Both the position numbers and the translations under genes were made by a program. A DNA stretch of 14,839 bases from Phycisphaerales bacterium UBA2396 (GTDB taxonomy: Bacteria > Planctomycetota > Phycisphaerae > Phycisphaerales > UBA1924). The stretch lies in the NCBI GenBank assembly GCA_002343325.1, contig DDSG01000046.1, positions 1,014 through 15,852 of the forward strand, read 5' to 3'. Shown piece by piece: positions 1 through 7,300 of this stretch; position 1 is the stretch's first letter, and each line of letters starts with the position of its first letter. The notes under the pieces are model-generated. The model was given only the letters and a program-made list of their open reading frames with translations, was not told the origin of the DNA and did no database searches.

Positions 1-2046
1 CTGTTCTACACGGGCAAGAACTACAAGATGGGCGAGGTGCACGAGGGCACGGCGACGATGGACTTCCTGCAGGACGAGCAGGAGCGCGGGATCACGATTC
101 AGTCGGCGGCGACGACGTGCCCGTGGACGCGGAACGGGCGTGAGTACAAGATCAACCTGATCGACACGCCGGGGCACGTGGACTTTACGATCGAGGTGGA
201 GCGGTCGCTGCGTGTTCTGGACGGTGCGGTAGCAGTGTTTGACGGGAAGGAAGGGGTGGAGGCGCAGTCGGAGACGGTGTGGCGTCAGGCGGACCGGTAC
301 CGCGTGCCGCGGCTTTGCTTCATCAACAAGATGGACAAGCTTGGCGCGTCGTTTGACTTCTCGTTCGGGACGATCAAGAGCCGGCTTGGCGCGAACGCGA
401 TTCCGATTCAGTGCCCGATGGGTACGGGTCCGGAGTTCAAGGGCGTGATCGATCTGATCACGATGCGCGCGTTCTTCTTCGAGGGAGACAAGGGCGACAT
501 CGTGAAGGAGTCGGACATTCCGGAGGAGTACGCGGAGTACGCCGGGAACTGGCGGAAGATGCTGGAGGAGAAGGTCGGCGAGATCGACGACTCGCTGATG
601 GAGAAGTATCTCTCCGAGCAGCCGATGACGGTGGAAGAGATCCGCGGGGCGTTGCGGAAGGGGACGATCGCGCGGACGTGCAACCCGGTGCTGTGCGGGG
701 CGGCGCTTCGGAACATCGGCATCCAGGCGTTGCTGGACACGGTGATTGACATCCTGCCGTGCCCGACGGAGCGTGAGCAGGTGGAGGGGACGGACCCGGC
801 GGACAAGAACGTGAAGCTGACGCGGCCGCACGACGACAAGGCGCCGTTCGCGGCGCTGGTGTTCAAGGTGGTGAGCGACACGCACGGGGACCTGACGTAC
901 GTGCGTGTGTATTCGGGCACGCTGGCGAAGGGGACGCGACTGCTCAACCCGGGTAACGGGAAGAAGGAGAACGCGTCGCGCATCTTCGAGATGCACGCGA
1001 ACAACCGGATTCCGCTGGAGCAGGTGACTGCGGGGAACATCGTGGCGGTCGTGGGCATCAAGGATTCGTACACGGGCGACACGCTGTGCGACGCGGACAA
1101 TCCGATCATCCTGGAGCGGATGACGTTCCCCGAGCCGGTGATCTCGATGTCGATCGAGCCCAAGACGCAGGACGACAAGCGGAAGCTGTCGGAGGCGCTC
1201 ATGACGATCCGCCGCGAGGATCCGTCGTTCCGGTTCACGTACGACGAGGAGACGCAGCAGACGATCATCAGCGGGATGGGCGAGCTTCACCTGGACATCA
1301 TTACGACGAAGCTGCGTCGTGACATGAAGATCGGTGTTGAGGTCGGGAAGCCCAAGGTGTCGTACCGCGAGGCGATCACGAAGAAGGTGTCGGACGTTCG
1401 CGGTCTGTTCAAGAAGCAGACGGGCGGTCGCGGTCAGTTCGGCGACTGCGTGATCACGATCGAGCCGTTCACGGCGGAGCAGGCGAAGGCCGAGGAGCTG
1501 GATTTCACGGACAACATCGCGTTCGAGAACGCGATCGTGGGCGGCGTGATTCCGAAGGAGTTCATCCCGAGCATCGAGTACGGCGTTCGCCAGACGGCGG
1601 TGTCGGGCGTGAAGTTCGGGTATCCGCTGATCAACGTGAAGATCACGCTGACGTACGGGTCGTACCACGACGTGGACTCGTCGCAGGTGGCGTTCGAGCA
1701 GGCCGGCCGCATCGCGGTGCAGGAGGCGGTGGATCGCGCGGGCCCGCAGTTGCTCGAGCCGATCATGAAGGTCGTGGTGACGGTGCCGAACGATTACCTG
1801 GGCAACATCACGGGCGACATTTCGAGCCGCCGCGGGATGATCATCGACACGGAGGATCGCGGCGTGGTGAAGCTGGTGACGGCTGAAATCCCGCTGAGCG
1901 AGCTGTTCGGGTACACGACGGCGATCCGCGGGATGTCGCAGGGCCGAGCGAGCGCGAGCATGGAGTTCCTCGAGTATCGCCAGATGCCGGCGAACCTCCA
2001 GAAGGAGCTGGCCGAGGGCAAGGCCGGCGAGAAGGGCAAGAAGTAA
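1..2046 (+). CDS. fusA: Elongation factor G, 5'-truncated by the window edge
   Basis: EF-G is the cytoplasmic GTPase that drives ribosomal translocation and, with RRF, ribosome recycling. The frame is open from base 1, so the true start and the P-loop (G1) lie upstream; 681 residues are visible of a family norm near 700. Visible GTPase motifs are switch I ending in RGITI (about residues 29-33), G3 DTPGHVDF (55-62) and G4 NKMDK (109-113). CGAALRNIG near 230 fits the end of the G domain. Domain II follows from about 275 (FAALVFKV). Domain IV carries GGRGQFGDC and TYGSYHDVDSS, and domain V has the NITGDISSRRG segment typical of EF-G rather than of RF3 or LepA. The C-terminus is a lysine/glycine-rich tail. 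A strong terminator follows 42 bases after the stop. Planctomycetes often carry several EF-G paralogues, and I cannot tell whether this is the main translational copy. Confidence 0.97.
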   Translation: MFYTGKNYKMGEVHEGTATMDFLQDEQERGITIQSAATTCPWTRNGREYKINLIDTPGHVDFTIEVERSLRVLDGAVAVFDGKEGVEAQSETVWRQADRYRVPRLCFINKMDKLGASFDFSFGTIKSRLGANAIPIQCPMGTGPEFKGVIDLITMRAFFFEGDKGDIVKESDIPEEYAEYAGNWRKMLEEKVGEIDDSLMEKYLSEQPMTVEEIRGALRKGTIARTCNPVLCGAALRNIGIQALLDTVIDILPCPTEREQVEGTDPADKNVKLTRPHDDKAPFAALVFKVVSDTHGDLTYVRVYSGTLAKGTRLLNPGNGKKENASRIFEMHANNRIPLEQVTAGNIVAVVGIKDSYTGDTLCDADNPIILERMTFPEPVISMSIEPKTQDDKRKLSEALMTIRREDPSFRFTYDEETQQTIISGMGELHLDIITTKLRRDMKIGVEVGKPKVSYREAITKKVSDVRGLFKKQTGGRGQFGDCVITIEPFTAEQAKAEELDFTDNIAFENAIVGGVIPKEFIPSIEYGVRQTAVSGVKFGYPLINVKITLTYGSYHDVDSSQVAFEQAGRIAVQEAVDRAGPQLLEPIMKVVVTVPNDYLGNITGDISSRRGMIIDTEDRGVVKLVTAEIPLSELFGYTTAIRGMSQGRASASMEFLEYRQMPANLQKELAEGKAGEKGKK

Positions 2047-2088
2047 TCGGCCCGACGGGTCGATGACAGCGTGAAATGAATGCTCAAG

Positions 2089-2114
2089 CCCCCGCGGTCC
2101 TCGCGGGGGTTTTT
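2089..2114 (+). terminator. Rho-independent terminator of fusA
   Basis: A perfect 8-bp GC stem (CCCCCGCG at 2089-2096 pairing with CGCGGGGG at 2102-2109) encloses a 5-base loop and is followed directly by five T residues (2110-2114). It lies between the convergent fusA and galK genes. Read on the minus strand, the hairpin is not followed by a T-run, so it is mainly a plus-strand terminator. galK has no obvious terminator of its own in the 88-base gap. Confidence 0.93.
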
Positions 2115-2134
2115 CGTTGAGCGCGTGCGTCGGA

Positions 2135-3307
2135 TCAGGCGAGGGACAGAGGCGAGGCGCCCTGTGCCGGCACGGTCTGGAAGAGGTCGGGGCGGATGTT
2201 GAAGCGGGCGGCGAAGGCGTCGGGGAGGGAGAGGGCGAGTGCTCGGGCGGCGTCGGGCGTGGCGAGGGCGACGACGCAGCCGCCGAACCCGCCGCCGGTC
2301 ATTCGGGCGCCGACAACGCCGGGCGTCTGGTTGGCGAAGTCGGCGGCGAAGTCGAGCTCGGGGCAGGAGACGCGGAAGTCGTCGCGGAGCGAGGCGTGGG
2401 AATCCCTGAGCAGGGGTCCCAGGGCGGCGAGATCGGCGGCGGCGAGCGCGCGGGCGGCGTCGCGGGTGCGTTGGTTCTCTCCGACGACGTGGCGTGCGGA
2501 GCGGTACTGATCGGGGGAGAGCCTCGTGCGTCGGCGTTCGACAAAGGAGAGGCCGCCCTGTGCTTCGGCGTCTCGGAGGAGCGGGATCTCGAGGGCGAGG
2601 GCGGCCTGTTCGCAGGCGTGGCGTCGTTCGGCGTATTCGCCGCCGGCGAGGGAGTGCTTGACGCGGGTGTTGATAACCACGACGCGGAGAGTGGAAGGGA
2701 CTGGGACGGGGTGGGCGTGCTCGGCGAGACAGTCGATGAGGAGCGCGTGCCCCGCGCGGCCGAGCACGGCGATGAACTGGTCCATGATGCCGCAGGGGAC
2801 GCCGGCGAACTCGTGCTCGGCGAGTCGGCAGGCGTTGGCCTTGTCGTGGGGGTGGAGGTGCTTGGCGGCGGCGAGTTCGGCGAGTGTGGCGAGGGCGACT
2901 TCGAGAGAGGCAGAGGAGGAGAGCCCCGCGCCGAGAGGGACATCGGAGGCGACGGCGATGTCGGCGGGGGGCATGACGACGCCGCGACGGCGCATCTGTT
3001 CGAGGACACCCAGGGCGTAGGCGGGGAAGGTGCCGCGGAGCGCGGGGTCTGGGGCGATGGGCGAGCCGGACTCGGTGTAGGCGTGGATGGGGGCGTCGGC
3101 GGAGGCGATGCGGATGAGGTTGTCGGCGCGTGGAGCGGCGAGGGCGACGGTGTCGCGGTCGATAGCCATGGGGAGGACGAAGCCGCCGGAGTAGTCGGTG
3201 TGTTCGCCGATGAGGTTGACGCGTCCGGGGGCGCGAGCGGCCCAGGCGGGTGAGGCGTGGGTGAGCTGGGCGAGTGTCCGGTGGGCGCGGTTGAGGGCGG
3301 TTGTCAT
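2135..3307 (-). CDS. galK: Galactokinase (GHMP kinase family)
   Basis: This enzyme phosphorylates alpha-D-galactose at C1 with ATP, the entry step of the Leloir pathway, in the cytoplasm. The 390-residue length matches the family. The galactokinase signature GRVNLIGEHTDYSGG lies at 28-42, with the conserved Arg at 29. The GHMP ATP-binding motif PLGAGLSSSASLE is at 124-136. CGIMDQF at 172-178 contains the expected catalytic Asp176, and the C-terminal GHMP motif ARMTGGGFGG is at 334-343. The frame stays open far upstream, but the ATG at 3307 is chosen for two reasons: it places the signature at the normal distance from the N-terminus, and it overlaps the xylB stop as ATGA. Coupled translation with xylB is therefore likely. 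No galT, galE or galM is present in the window. Related GHMP kinases (arabinokinase, N-acetylgalactosamine kinase) cannot be fully excluded by eye, but the motif set is that of GalK. Confidence 0.95.
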   Translation of the reverse strand: MTTALNRAHRTLAQLTHASPAWAARAPGRVNLIGEHTDYSGGFVLPMAIDRDTVALAAPRADNLIRIASADAPIHAYTESGSPIAPDPALRGTFPAYALGVLEQMRRRGVVMPPADIAVASDVPLGAGLSSSASLEVALATLAELAAAKHLHPHDKANACRLAEHEFAGVPCGIMDQFIAVLGRAGHALLIDCLAEHAHPVPVPSTLRVVVINTRVKHSLAGGEYAERRHACEQAALALEIPLLRDAEAQGGLSFVERRRTRLSPDQYRSARHVVGENQRTRDAARALAAADLAALGPLLRDSHASLRDDFRVSCPELDFAADFANQTPGVVGARMTGGGFGGCVVALATPDAARALALSLPDAFAARFNIRPDLFQTVPAQGASPLSLA

Positions 3308-4833
3308 GGGTGGATGCCGGCGATGGAGTGGAAGCGGCCGCGGAGATCGGTGTAGGCGGCGCGGAAGTTCTGTCGGTGCGGGGCGAGCGCATCCGCGGCA
3401 CGGTGATCGGGTGCGGCGGGGTCGGTGGCGGTGACGAGAGAGCGGCAGGCGTCGGGAACGTTCGGCCACAGGCCCGCGCCGACGCCGGCGAGGATGGCGG
3501 CACCGAACGAACCGCCTTCGGGTGTGGAGGGGACTTCGACGGGGAGTTGGGTGAGGTCGGCGAGGAGTTGTCGCCACTGGGGGGACTTGGCGCCGCCGCC
3601 GGAAACGCGGAGAGAGCGGATGGGGACGCCGAGGGAGGCGACGAGGTGGAGGATATCGGCGAGTGCGAAGGAGACGCCTTCGATGACGGCACGGACGAGG
3701 TGCGCGCGGGAGTGGCGGAGGGAGAGGCCGACGAAGGCGCCGCGGGCGTGTGGATCCTGGTGAGGGCATCGTTCGCCCTGGAGGTATGGAAGGAAGAGAA
3801 GACCTTCGCAGCCGGGAGAAGTGTTCCAGGCTTCGGCGAGGAGAACGTCCAGGGGAGTTTCGGGGAAGAGGCGTTCGTGGACCCACTGGAGGGATCCCGC
3901 GGCGGAGAGCATGACGCCCGTGACGCACCAGGCGCCGGGTGCGCCGGCGGAGCCTGTGGCGGCGGGCATGGTGTGTGTTCGACCGGCGGGGAGGTCTGGG
4001 GTGGGTGCGTTGGCGTGGGCGAAGATGACGCCCGAGGTGCCGAGAATGCAGAGGGCGAGCCCGGGCTCGACGATTCCCGCGCCGACGGCGCCGCACTGGT
4101 TGTCGCCGCTGCCTGCGGCGACGGGCGTGCCGGGGGCGAGGCCGAGATGCCGGGCGGCGTTGGCGGTGAGCTCGCCCGCGATCTGTGCGGATTCGAGAAG
4201 CGGCGGGAAGAGGGCGGGATCCAGGTCGAGCGCGTGGAGGAGCGGGGTGTCCCATCGGCGTTGGTGGACGTCGAGGGCGAGCGTGCCGCCGGCGTCACCG
4301 ACGTCGGTGGCGACGACGCCGGTCATCCGGAGGCGGATGAAGTCCTTGGGGAGGAGGACGGCGGCGAGGTTGCGGAAGAGGTGCGGCTCGTGGTGTCTGA
4401 ACCAGAGGAGTTTGGGGAGCTGGAAGCCCGTGAGGGCGGCGTTGCCGGTTCGGCAGACAAGTTCGGCGCGGCCGCCGGCGGCGAGCTCGATGGGTTCGAG
4501 GAAGTCGGCGGTGCGTTGGTCGTTCCAGAGGAGCGCGGGGCGGAGGGCGGGAGCGCCGGAAAGCCCGTGGCGGTCGAGGAAGACCGAGCCGTGCATCTGG
4601 CCTGAGAGTCCGACGGCGCGGATGTCGGCGGGGCGGAGCGAGGCGTTGGCGAGGGCCTGCCTGGAGGCGTGGCCGACGGCGTCCCACCAGTGCTCGGGGT
4701 CCTGCTCGGTCCAGAGGGGCTTGGGCGTGAGGAGTGGCGTGGGCGCGGAAGCGTGGGCGAGGAGACGCCCGTCGTCGCCCAGGATGAGCGCCTTGGTGCC
4801 GGAAGTGCCGACGTCGATCCCCATGAGCGGCAT
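3304..4833 (-). CDS. xylB: Xylulokinase (FGGY carbohydrate kinase)
   Basis: It phosphorylates D-xylulose to xylulose 5-phosphate with ATP, feeding pentose into the pentose phosphate pathway. The protein has 509 residues, slightly longer than E. coli XylB. MGIDVGTSGTKA (4-15) is the FGGY N-terminal phosphate-binding loop. GQMHGSVFLD (78-87) carries the Met-His pair typical of xylulokinases, and LLWNDQRT lies at 101-108. GSGDNQCGAVGAG (241-253) holds the likely catalytic base Asp244. The second FGGY signature region spans GERCPHQDPHARGAFVGL (353-370), and SGGGAKSPQWRQ (411-422) is the adenine-binding segment. The ATG at 4833 is preferred over the internal ATG at 4824 because a TACCCT box sits exactly 6 nt upstream of it. 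The gene overlaps galK by 4 bases. No xylose isomerase gene is in the window, so the substrate assignment rests on family motifs; another FGGY substrate such as ribulose is less likely. Confidence 0.93.
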   Translation of the reverse strand: MPLMGIDVGTSGTKALILGDDGRLLAHASAPTPLLTPKPLWTEQDPEHWWDAVGHASRQALANASLRPADIRAVGLSGQMHGSVFLDRHGLSGAPALRPALLWNDQRTADFLEPIELAAGGRAELVCRTGNAALTGFQLPKLLWFRHHEPHLFRNLAAVLLPKDFIRLRMTGVVATDVGDAGGTLALDVHQRRWDTPLLHALDLDPALFPPLLESAQIAGELTANAARHLGLAPGTPVAAGSGDNQCGAVGAGIVEPGLALCILGTSGVIFAHANAPTPDLPAGRTHTMPAATGSAGAPGAWCVTGVMLSAAGSLQWVHERLFPETPLDVLLAEAWNTSPGCEGLLFLPYLQGERCPHQDPHARGAFVGLSLRHSRAHLVRAVIEGVSFALADILHLVASLGVPIRSLRVSGGGAKSPQWRQLLADLTQLPVEVPSTPEGGSFGAAILAGVGAGLWPNVPDACRSLVTATDPAAPDHRAADALAPHRQNFRAAYTDLRGRFHSIAGIHP

Positions 4834-4839
4834 GGGGTC

Positions 4840-4845
4840 AGGGTA
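4840..4845 (-). promoter_or_regulatory. Candidate -10 box TACCCT for a leaderless xylB transcript
   Basis: On the minus strand TACCCT is followed by exactly 6 nt (GACCCC) and then the xylB ATG, with no Shine-Dalgarno sequence. That spacing would put the transcription start on the A of the start codon. No convincing -35 element is visible upstream. It is one of five such boxes in the window. Confidence 0.4.
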
Positions 4846-4857
4846 TCGGATCGGGGG

Positions 4858-5193
4858 TCAGCGAGCACGCTGCGGATCGGGAAAGTCGCGGTAGAGGGCG
4901 GAGGTGAAGTCGGTGACCATGGAGTAGACGGGGTTGTGGAGGCGTTCGATCTCGCCTGTACGGGTGGCGACGAGCCCGAAGGCGTCGTCGAGTTGTGCGA
5001 GATCGCGGGTGTGGACGACGCAGTGGAACTCGCCCAGCGTGGGGGGCGAGAAGCCGAACTTGCGGCGGGTCAAGGTCCAGGAGTCGATCTTGCCCTGGTC
5101 CTTGAGGTGGTTGAGGTACTGGGCGACGGCGTCGGCGAACTCGAGGTCCTTGCGGGAGTCCCGGAGGTTGAACCACATGTGGTAGTGCTGCAT
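4858..5193 (-). CDS. Small conserved protein resembling the DUF6614 family
   Basis: This is a 111-residue soluble protein with no signal peptide or membrane segment. The N-terminus (MQHYHMWFNLRD), the central LTRRKFGFSPPTLGEFHCVV stretch (about 41-60) and the C-terminal LYRDFPDP look like a compact alpha/beta, ferredoxin-like single-domain protein. From memory they match the family annotated as DUF6614, whose function is unknown; I could not run a search. The start lies 4 bases after the TPR-YggX stop (5198), so the two genes are almost certainly co-transcribed and translationally coupled. The conserved His, Trp and Arg residues (H4, H6, W7, R43, R44) could form a binding site, but no reaction can be assigned. 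The coding assignment is strong because the protein is family-like and fits exactly between its neighbours. Confidence 0.83.
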   Translation of the reverse strand: MQHYHMWFNLRDSRKDLEFADAVAQYLNHLKDQGKIDSWTLTRRKFGFSPPTLGEFHCVVHTRDLAQLDDAFGLVATRTGEIERLHNPVYSMVTDFTSALYRDFPDPQRAR

Positions 5194-5197
5194 GGGT

Positions 5198-5830
5198 TCA
5201 GGCTTTCTGCAGGCCGAGCGAGGCGAGGAGTTCTTCGTCGATGCCGAGGTAGTCGTACATGTGCTGGTCGTAGGTGACGGCGTGGTCGTCGCGTGAGAGG
5301 TCGAGCCTCATCTCGTTGATGACCTTGGTGCCCTGCTTGATCCAGTCGTTCCAGGTTTCGGCGGAGATGTTGTCGGCGATCCAGGTGCCGAGCGGGCCGC
5401 GGAGGGGCGGTCGCTGGAGCTTGGTGCCGGGCTTGCCGGTTCGTCGGCAGAGGAACGAGCCGCCGGCGGCGGGCGAAGGGGCGGCCTGCTCGACCTTGGG
5501 GGGCTCGACGCCGAGAGAGGTGAGGAGTTCGGCGATGGCTTTCTTGGGCATGAAGTCGCCCTTGGCGGCGGCGACGGCGTAGCCCTTGAGGAGGACATCG
5601 GTGGCGGCGGGGCGGTCGCCGGACTCGATGAAGGACTTGCCGGCGAGCTGATAGGCCTTGGACATGTCCTTGTTGAGCTCGGTGCAGCGGAGGTAGGCGC
5701 GAGCGGCATCGGCGTGGCGGGCGGCCTGGGCGTAGGCGCCGCCGAGGCTGAACCAGGCCATGTCGTTGTCCGGGTCCGCGCCGGGCTGGACCATGTTTTC
5801 GAACTGGCGGATGCGTGCTTCGATGTCCAT
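5198..5830 (-). CDS. TPR-repeat protein fused to a YggX/Fe(2+)-trafficking domain
   Basis: The 210-residue protein has two parts. Residues about 20-107 are helical and TPR-like, with small and aromatic residues at repeat positions (AWFSLGGAYAQAARHADAARAY; AYQLAGKSFIESGD). Pro/Ala-rich residues 108-123 form a linker. Residues 126-197 are a YggX domain: FLCRRTGKPG with the conserved Cys at 128, then GPLGTWIADNISAETWNDW (145-163), then TKVINEMRLDL (168-178) and a final HMYDYLGI. E. coli YggX is a free-standing protein of about 90 residues that protects Fe-S clusters from oxidative damage and depends on its single N-terminal Cys. The ATG at 5830 is the first in-frame start that gives plausible sequence, 34 bases after greA. 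The DUF6614-like gene follows after 4 bases. An iron or redox role is inferred from the domain; the TPR partner is unknown. Confidence 0.88.
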   Translation of the reverse strand: MDIEARIRQFENMVQPGADPDNDMAWFSLGGAYAQAARHADAARAYLRCTELNKDMSKAYQLAGKSFIESGDRPAATDVLLKGYAVAAAKGDFMPKKAIAELLTSLGVEPPKVEQAAPSPAAGGSFLCRRTGKPGTKLQRPPLRGPLGTWIADNISAETWNDWIKQGTKVINEMRLDLSRDDHAVTYDQHMYDYLGIDEELLASLGLQKA

Positions 5831-5835
5831 GCACG

Positions 5836-5841
5836 AGGGTA
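5836..5841 (-). promoter_or_regulatory. Candidate -10 box TACCCT for a leaderless TPR-YggX transcript
   Basis: TACCCT on the minus strand lies 5 nt (CGTGC) before the ATG at 5830, inside the 34-base gap after greA. No Shine-Dalgarno sequence is present. The box is identical to the one before xylB. No clear -35 hexamer is visible; TCCGAC, 17 nt upstream, is a poor match. Confidence 0.38.
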
Positions 5842-5864
5842 TGCAGGGACGGGCGGCGGTCGGA

Positions 5865-6338
5865 TCAGGAAACGATCTCGACAACCTGGAAGCGCTTAAG
5901 GCCTCGGGGCGCGTTGACGCGGATCTCGGCGCCGATCTTGGCCTTGAAGAGGGCCTCGCCCATGGGGCTGTTGAGGGTGACCTCGATGATGTCGCCGGTG
6001 TCGGCGTTGGAGGCTTCACCGACGAGGCGGTAGAGGTCTTCGTCGCCGCGGTCGACATCGCGGAGCTTGACGGTGGCACCGAGGAAGACGACGCCTTCGA
6101 CGGCCTTGGCCATTTTTTCGTCGATGACGGAGAGCCCGGCGAGGCGTTGCTGGAGGCGTCGGATCTCGGCCTCTTCCATGCCCTGCTGTTCGCGGGCGGC
6201 GTGGTAGTCGCCGTTTTCCTTGAGATCGCCGAGTGCGCGGGCCTCGGCGATGCGGTTGGAGATGACGGGGCGGTTGGCGACGAGCTGAGCGAGGCGGGCC
6301 TCGATGGTGGCCTTTTCCTGGGGGGTGACGAACTCCAT
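5865..6338 (-). CDS. greA: Transcript cleavage factor GreA
   Basis: GreA enters the secondary channel of RNA polymerase and stimulates cleavage of backtracked RNA so that elongation can resume. The 157 residues match the family length of about 158. Residues 1-75 form the N-terminal coiled coil. The acidic tip loop ARALGDLKENGDYHAAREQQ (33-52) keeps the two catalytic acids, Asp38 and Glu41, equivalent to E. coli Asp41 and Glu44. The C-terminal FKBP-like domain covers about 80-157 (GATVKLRDVD; NSPMGEAL; KRFQVVEI). The ATG at 6338 is preceded by GGAG 7 nt upstream, one of the few clear ribosome-binding sites here. The 92-base gap before it suggests its own promoter or partial read-through from the wall-synthesis genes. 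Confidence 0.97.
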   Translation of the reverse strand: MEFVTPQEKATIEARLAQLVANRPVISNRIAEARALGDLKENGDYHAAREQQGMEEAEIRRLQQRLAGLSVIDEKMAKAVEGVVFLGATVKLRDVDRGDEDLYRLVGEASNADTGDIIEVTLNSPMGEALFKAKIGAEIRVNAPRGLKRFQVVEIVS

Positions 6339-6430
6339 CGGGGTGCTCCGGAGAAACGGGCGTGCGGGCCCGAGTGTGGGACTGGGGCCGACCGCGTGCG
6401 CGGACGGTTGCGGGAGGGCCGTCGCCAACG

Positions 6431-7300
6431 TCAGGCGGCGGGTGGGGCGTGCTGGGGCCGATCCTCGCGCCCGTGAGGGAGAGGATGGGCGGCCAGGGCG
6501 TGGGCAAAGAGCCACACGCCGACCCCGACGAGGAATGTTACGCCGATGGCGACCCAATGTTCTGGGAGAACGGCGGCGGCGCGGCCGGACCAGAACCGCT
6601 CGCGCCCGACCTCGAGGACGGCGGTGATGGGCGAGAGCATGGCCGGGGTGTCGGCGTGCTCGGAGGTGACCACGGGCAGCGAGGCGACGACGACGGGCCC
6701 GGCGGCGGGGAGGGCGAGGAAGAAAGCCATCCAGGCGGTGCGGCGGAAGGTGTGGGCGCCCGGGGTGGGCGAGGGGTTGCCCTGCGCGACGGCGAGCAGG
6801 CCGCCGACGACGAACGTCCAACTGAGGAGAACCAGCCCCATGGACGCGGCGACGGAGACGGGCCACATGGCGAGGAGGGTGAGGGGCCAGACGACGGCCT
6901 GGGCGGGGACGGCGATGACGAAGAGGTCCTTGAGCGTGGCGGAGAGGCCGCCCTCGGAAGGGATGACTTGCGAGAGACGGATGAGAGGCCAGAGGACGGT
7001 GATGCCGATGGCGGTGAGGACGAGCAACTCGCGTGAGGCGTATCGGCCGGCGAGCTGGTCGAGCCCGCCGAGGGCGGCCGGGGGGCCGAAGCAGACGAGC
7101 GTGACGGCAAGGAGGTAGGTGGTCCAGAGGAGGGCGAGCCCGCGAGGCTCGACGCGGCGGTGGGCCCACTTGTCTCGCGAGGGCGGGGGAAGTTCGGGGA
7201 GGGGCGAGAACGGCTCGGAGAACGGTGGCGCGTCGGCCGGCGGCAAAGGCGGGTTGGCCGGGGCGTCGGTGGAGGCCGGGGTGGGATCGGTCGGGCCCAT
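6431..7300 (-). CDS. Unknown six-helix membrane protein next to ftsQ-like gene
   Basis: I do not recognise this 289-residue protein. Residues 1-42 are rich in Pro, Ala and Ser, probably a disordered cytoplasmic tail. Hydrophobic segments appear at about 55-76, 91-110, 125-147, 149-172, 189-211 and 249-271, suggesting six membrane helices. Between the last two helices lies a soluble loop of about 37 residues containing EHADTPAMLSPITAVLEVGRE. The C-terminus is short, His/Pro-rich and polar. No transporter or enzyme motif is visible. The ATG at 7300 overlaps the stop of the FtsQ-like gene (TGATG), so translation is coupled and a shared envelope role is plausible, but that is inference. There is no signal peptide. 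The 92 bases after the gene precede greA. Confidence 0.8.
   Translation of the reverse strand: MGPTDPTPASTDAPANPPLPPADAPPFSEPFSPLPELPPPSRDKWAHRRVEPRGLALLWTTYLLAVTLVCFGPPAALGGLDQLAGRYASRELLVLTAIGITVLWPLIRLSQVIPSEGGLSATLKDLFVIAVPAQAVVWPLTLLAMWPVSVAASMGLVLLSWTFVVGGLLAVAQGNPSPTPGAHTFRRTAWMAFFLALPAAGPVVVASLPVVTSEHADTPAMLSPITAVLEVGRERFWSGRAAAVLPEHWVAIGVTFLVGVGVWLFAHALAAHPLPHGREDRPQHAPPAA

Noticed and set aside
1794..4298. Very long minus-strand open frame (834 codons) across fusA, galK and xylB
   Set aside because: Its translation is low-complexity Pro/Arg/Ser-rich sequence, typical of an out-of-frame reading of GC-rich genes, and it overlaps three well-supported genes.
3301..4605. 434-codon plus-strand open frame opposite xylB
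   Set aside because: It is antisense to a gene with a full set of FGGY motifs, and its translation is acidic Gly/Glu-rich low-complexity sequence without any domain.
6354..6372. Possible minus-strand terminator upstream of greA (5-bp stem CGGGC/GCCCG followed by TTT)
   Set aside because: The stem is short, and only three T residues follow before the greA ribosome-binding site. It is too weak to call in DNA this GC-rich.
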